Shown here: one piece after another, positions 62,903 through 64,000 of the stretch
How positions within the stretch are numbered: position 1 is the first letter of the stretch
Layout: each line of letters opens with the position of its first letter
From: JBEBVQ01 sp037190845
Lineage (GTDB): Bacteria > Bacteroidota > Bacteroidia > Chitinophagales > Chitinophagaceae
DNA: 64,000 nucleotides
NCBI GenBank assembly: GCA_037190845.1
Contig: JBBCJI010000031.1
Coordinates: 6,721-70,720 of the forward strand
Reading direction: 5' to 3'
Notes under the pieces: model-generated
Database searches by the model: none
Told to the model about the DNA's origin: nothing
Seen by the model: only the letters and a program-made list of their open reading frames with translations
Position numbers and translations under genes: made by a program

Positions 62903-63007
62903 AACTGCATGTTCTGCTCCACAAAGTAATCTGTTTTGGCAACCTAATCCTTTACCACAGATACAGCGCTCCTGTGTTTGGGAACCGTTACTTAAATCAG
63001 ATAGGCT

Positions 63008-63170
63008 ATGAAAACAATTTTGAAAACAACAACATTTATTTTGTTTGGTTGTGTTGCAATGAACGTCGTATTAGCACAGCAATACATTTCGCCTGATAAC
63101 CTTATTATTGGACAGTGGAAGCTAAAGTCAAGTTGGGTCAAAAGAAGTGGTAAGATAGAATATATGCCCT
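63008..63170 (+). pseudogene. truncated secreted-protein gene broken by element end
   Basis: A signal peptide (KTTTFILFGCVAMNVVLAQQ) is followed by IIGQWKLKSSWVKRSGKIEY, which resembles the first strand of a lipocalin-like domain (GxW at the start). From 63171 the frame enters a tandem repeat of the adjacent mobile element and continues only by chance to 63292. The gene is therefore interrupted after about 54 codons. The remaining part is not found in the window. Confidence 0.6.
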
Positions 63171-63266
63171 GCACGTTCCACGGGGATTACACGATAAAGT
63201 GTACGCAAATGCGGGGCACGTTCCACGGGGATTACACGATAAAATGTACGCGAATGCGTACATTTT
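63171..63266. repeat. transposon-end repeats: two 44-base direct repeats and an 11-base dyad
   Basis: The unit GCACGTTCCACGGGGATTAC plus ACGATAAAGTGTACGCAAATGCGG occurs at 63171 and, with changes, at 63216 (period 45). The second copy's end forms a perfect palindrome with the following bases: AAAATGTACGC (63241-63251), GAAT, then GCGTACATTTT (63256-63266). Repeated sites containing TGTACGC are what a DDE transposase would bind at an element end. The opposite end should lie beyond the window. Confidence 0.7.
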
Positions 63267-63414
63267 ACGAAACGTTTTTTGGCCTTGTCTGATTGGTAAA
63301 TGAATTCTTTTCAAACCTGTTTCCCGCTTTCCGCTTCTGGCGGACATACTCTGGCTTCACGGGTTTGAAATTTATCCAGCAGACTTGTAAAGAACTCAGG
63401 GCTTATCATTTTCA

Positions 63415-64000
63415 TTACGGACTACAATCATCATTACAAAGAATCTGCTGATTGACGGCTACCCGTCTTTTCCGGGCGTTTGCTATCTGCATGGTGAACT
63501 TATGTTTGTCGGGAATATTTCCGCTTAGCACTTCGTTGGGTGTAAGTCCGTAGAGGTTTTTTTGCGGCATGTCATTGTAATCCTTCAGGGCATTATCCAG
63601 AATTTTCACCAGTTCTTCCGTGTCTGATACAGGATTAGGAAACAGGTATCTGTACTTGAGTATTTTATTGGCCGCTTCAGCCATGCTATTGCTTTGTACG
63701 ATGTCAACCTGAGCGATAAGCTTCTTCCATAGCATACCGGGTTTGCCCAGCCATTGCGTTACTGCTCCGTTATTTTCAGCCCCACCGTCGGTGATAAGAG
63801 TTCCTTCACTGCTCATTAATCCAAACCGTTCCAATACCTGCTGTAATGTTTCTTTGGCTATTTCGCTGCTGTATTTAGTAGCGGCTTTACAGGCGAGTAT
63901 AGCCCGACTGTAATTATCACGGATCAGATAGAGGTAGTGCTTTACTCCGTTGACAGTCTTGAACAGAGTGACGTCCATATGTAATACTTTCATTAGCCCT
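63415..64000 (-). CDS. DDE-type integrase-core transposase, N-terminal part outside window
   Basis: The minus-strand frame is open to the window edge, so the ATG at 63993 is probably internal. The residues seen carry a rve/integrase-core fold: VLHMDVTLFKTVNGVKHYLY with the first catalytic aspartate, TLITDGGAENNGAVTQWLG with the second, and VDIVQSNSMAEAANKILKYR with the catalytic glutamate, then the common C-terminal NDMPQKNLYGLTPNEVLSG. This matches OrfB-like transposases of the IS3/IS481 class. Composition is AT-richer than the Tc core genes. It probably mobilised the element whose left end is at 63171-63266. Confidence 0.9.
   Translation of the reverse strand, partial: GLMKVLHMDVTLFKTVNGVKHYLYLIRDNYSRAILACKAATKYSSEIAKETLQQVLERFGLMSSEGTLITDGGAENNGAVTQWLGKPGMLWKKLIAQVDIVQSNSMAEAANKILKYRYLFPNPVSDTEELVKILDNALKDYNDMPQKNLYGLTPNEVLSGNIPDKHKFTMQIANARKRRVAVNQQILCNDDCSP

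Noticed and set aside
63171..63292. A genuine C-terminus for the 94-codon secreted protein
   Set aside because: The residues after about 54 are a twofold repeat of transposon-end DNA (CTFHGDYTIKCT repeated), not a natural domain.

Overview
The window most likely comes from a Bacteroidota chromosome, probably of the family Chitinophagaceae. The evidence is several large secreted proteins with type 9 secretion system (T9SS) C-terminal sorting domains of both type A and type B, a LytS/LytTR-type two-component pair with a Y_Y_Y beta-propeller sensor, a CxxxY-type CcmE, near-absence of Shine-Dalgarno sequences, and families of short dispersed palindromic repeats. I saw no tRNA, rRNA or CRISPR array.

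Layout. 0-1.7 kb: a cut-off KilA-N protein and a small GIY-YIG nuclease gene flanked symmetrically by REP-like palindromes. 1.7-5.0 kb: a T9SS-exported SBBP-type repeat protein and a HEPN-like protein, followed by a stretch of consecutive stem-loops (5.1-5.3 kb) that may be a structured RNA. 5.4-14.8 kb: a visibly AT-rich defence island. It holds an XRE-like regulator with its own inverted-repeat operator, then a tight run of GHKL ATPase fused to a PD-(D/E)xK nuclease, SIR2-like NADase and HerA helicase, with two small genes behind, one of them of the DUF1877/YfbM family. GNAT, DinB-like and AbiEi/AbiEii genes follow. 14.9-16.7 kb: a rhomboid protease and the wreck of a PQQ-type sugar dehydrogenase gene. 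16.7-25 kb: four large T9SS cargo genes on the minus strand. 25.1-28.8 kb: an overlapping sensor kinase and LytTR regulator pair. 29.1-34.8 kb: a three-gene heavy-metal-type RND efflux operon preceded by phased short repeats. 34.9-43.1 kb: core genes (ftsH, rsfS, birA, a glutamine amidotransferase, cvpA, yqeY, ccmF, ccmE) with palindromic repeats and a heptamer microsatellite between them. 43.4-45.0 kb: two convergent genes I do not recognise. 45.5-62.9 kb: a complete ABC (Tc) toxin locus with a 3197-residue TcA, a 2510-residue fused TcB-TcC whose AT-rich C-terminal tip looks like an R-S-E ADP-ribosyltransferase, and a tiny gene 2 bases downstream that could be its immunity protein. 63.0-64.0 kb: a secreted-protein gene broken at a transposon end, and a DDE transposase that runs off the window.

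How it fits together. Two systems stand out. The first is the GHKL-nuclease/SIR2/HerA cluster. SIR2-HerA pairs are known anti-phage NADase complexes (Nezha-type), but here a third large protein combining an ATPase and a nuclease precedes them in what looks like one transcription unit with its own regulator upstream. The second is the Tc toxin. The fused BC subunit would encapsulate and auto-cleave an ADP-ribosyltransferase that the TcA pore would inject. The AT-rich tip and adjoining small gene follow the toxin-immunity cassette logic of Rhs polymorphic toxins, which is unexpected for a toxin class thought to act on eukaryotic cells. All functional assignments rest on motifs read by eye; no database search was possible.
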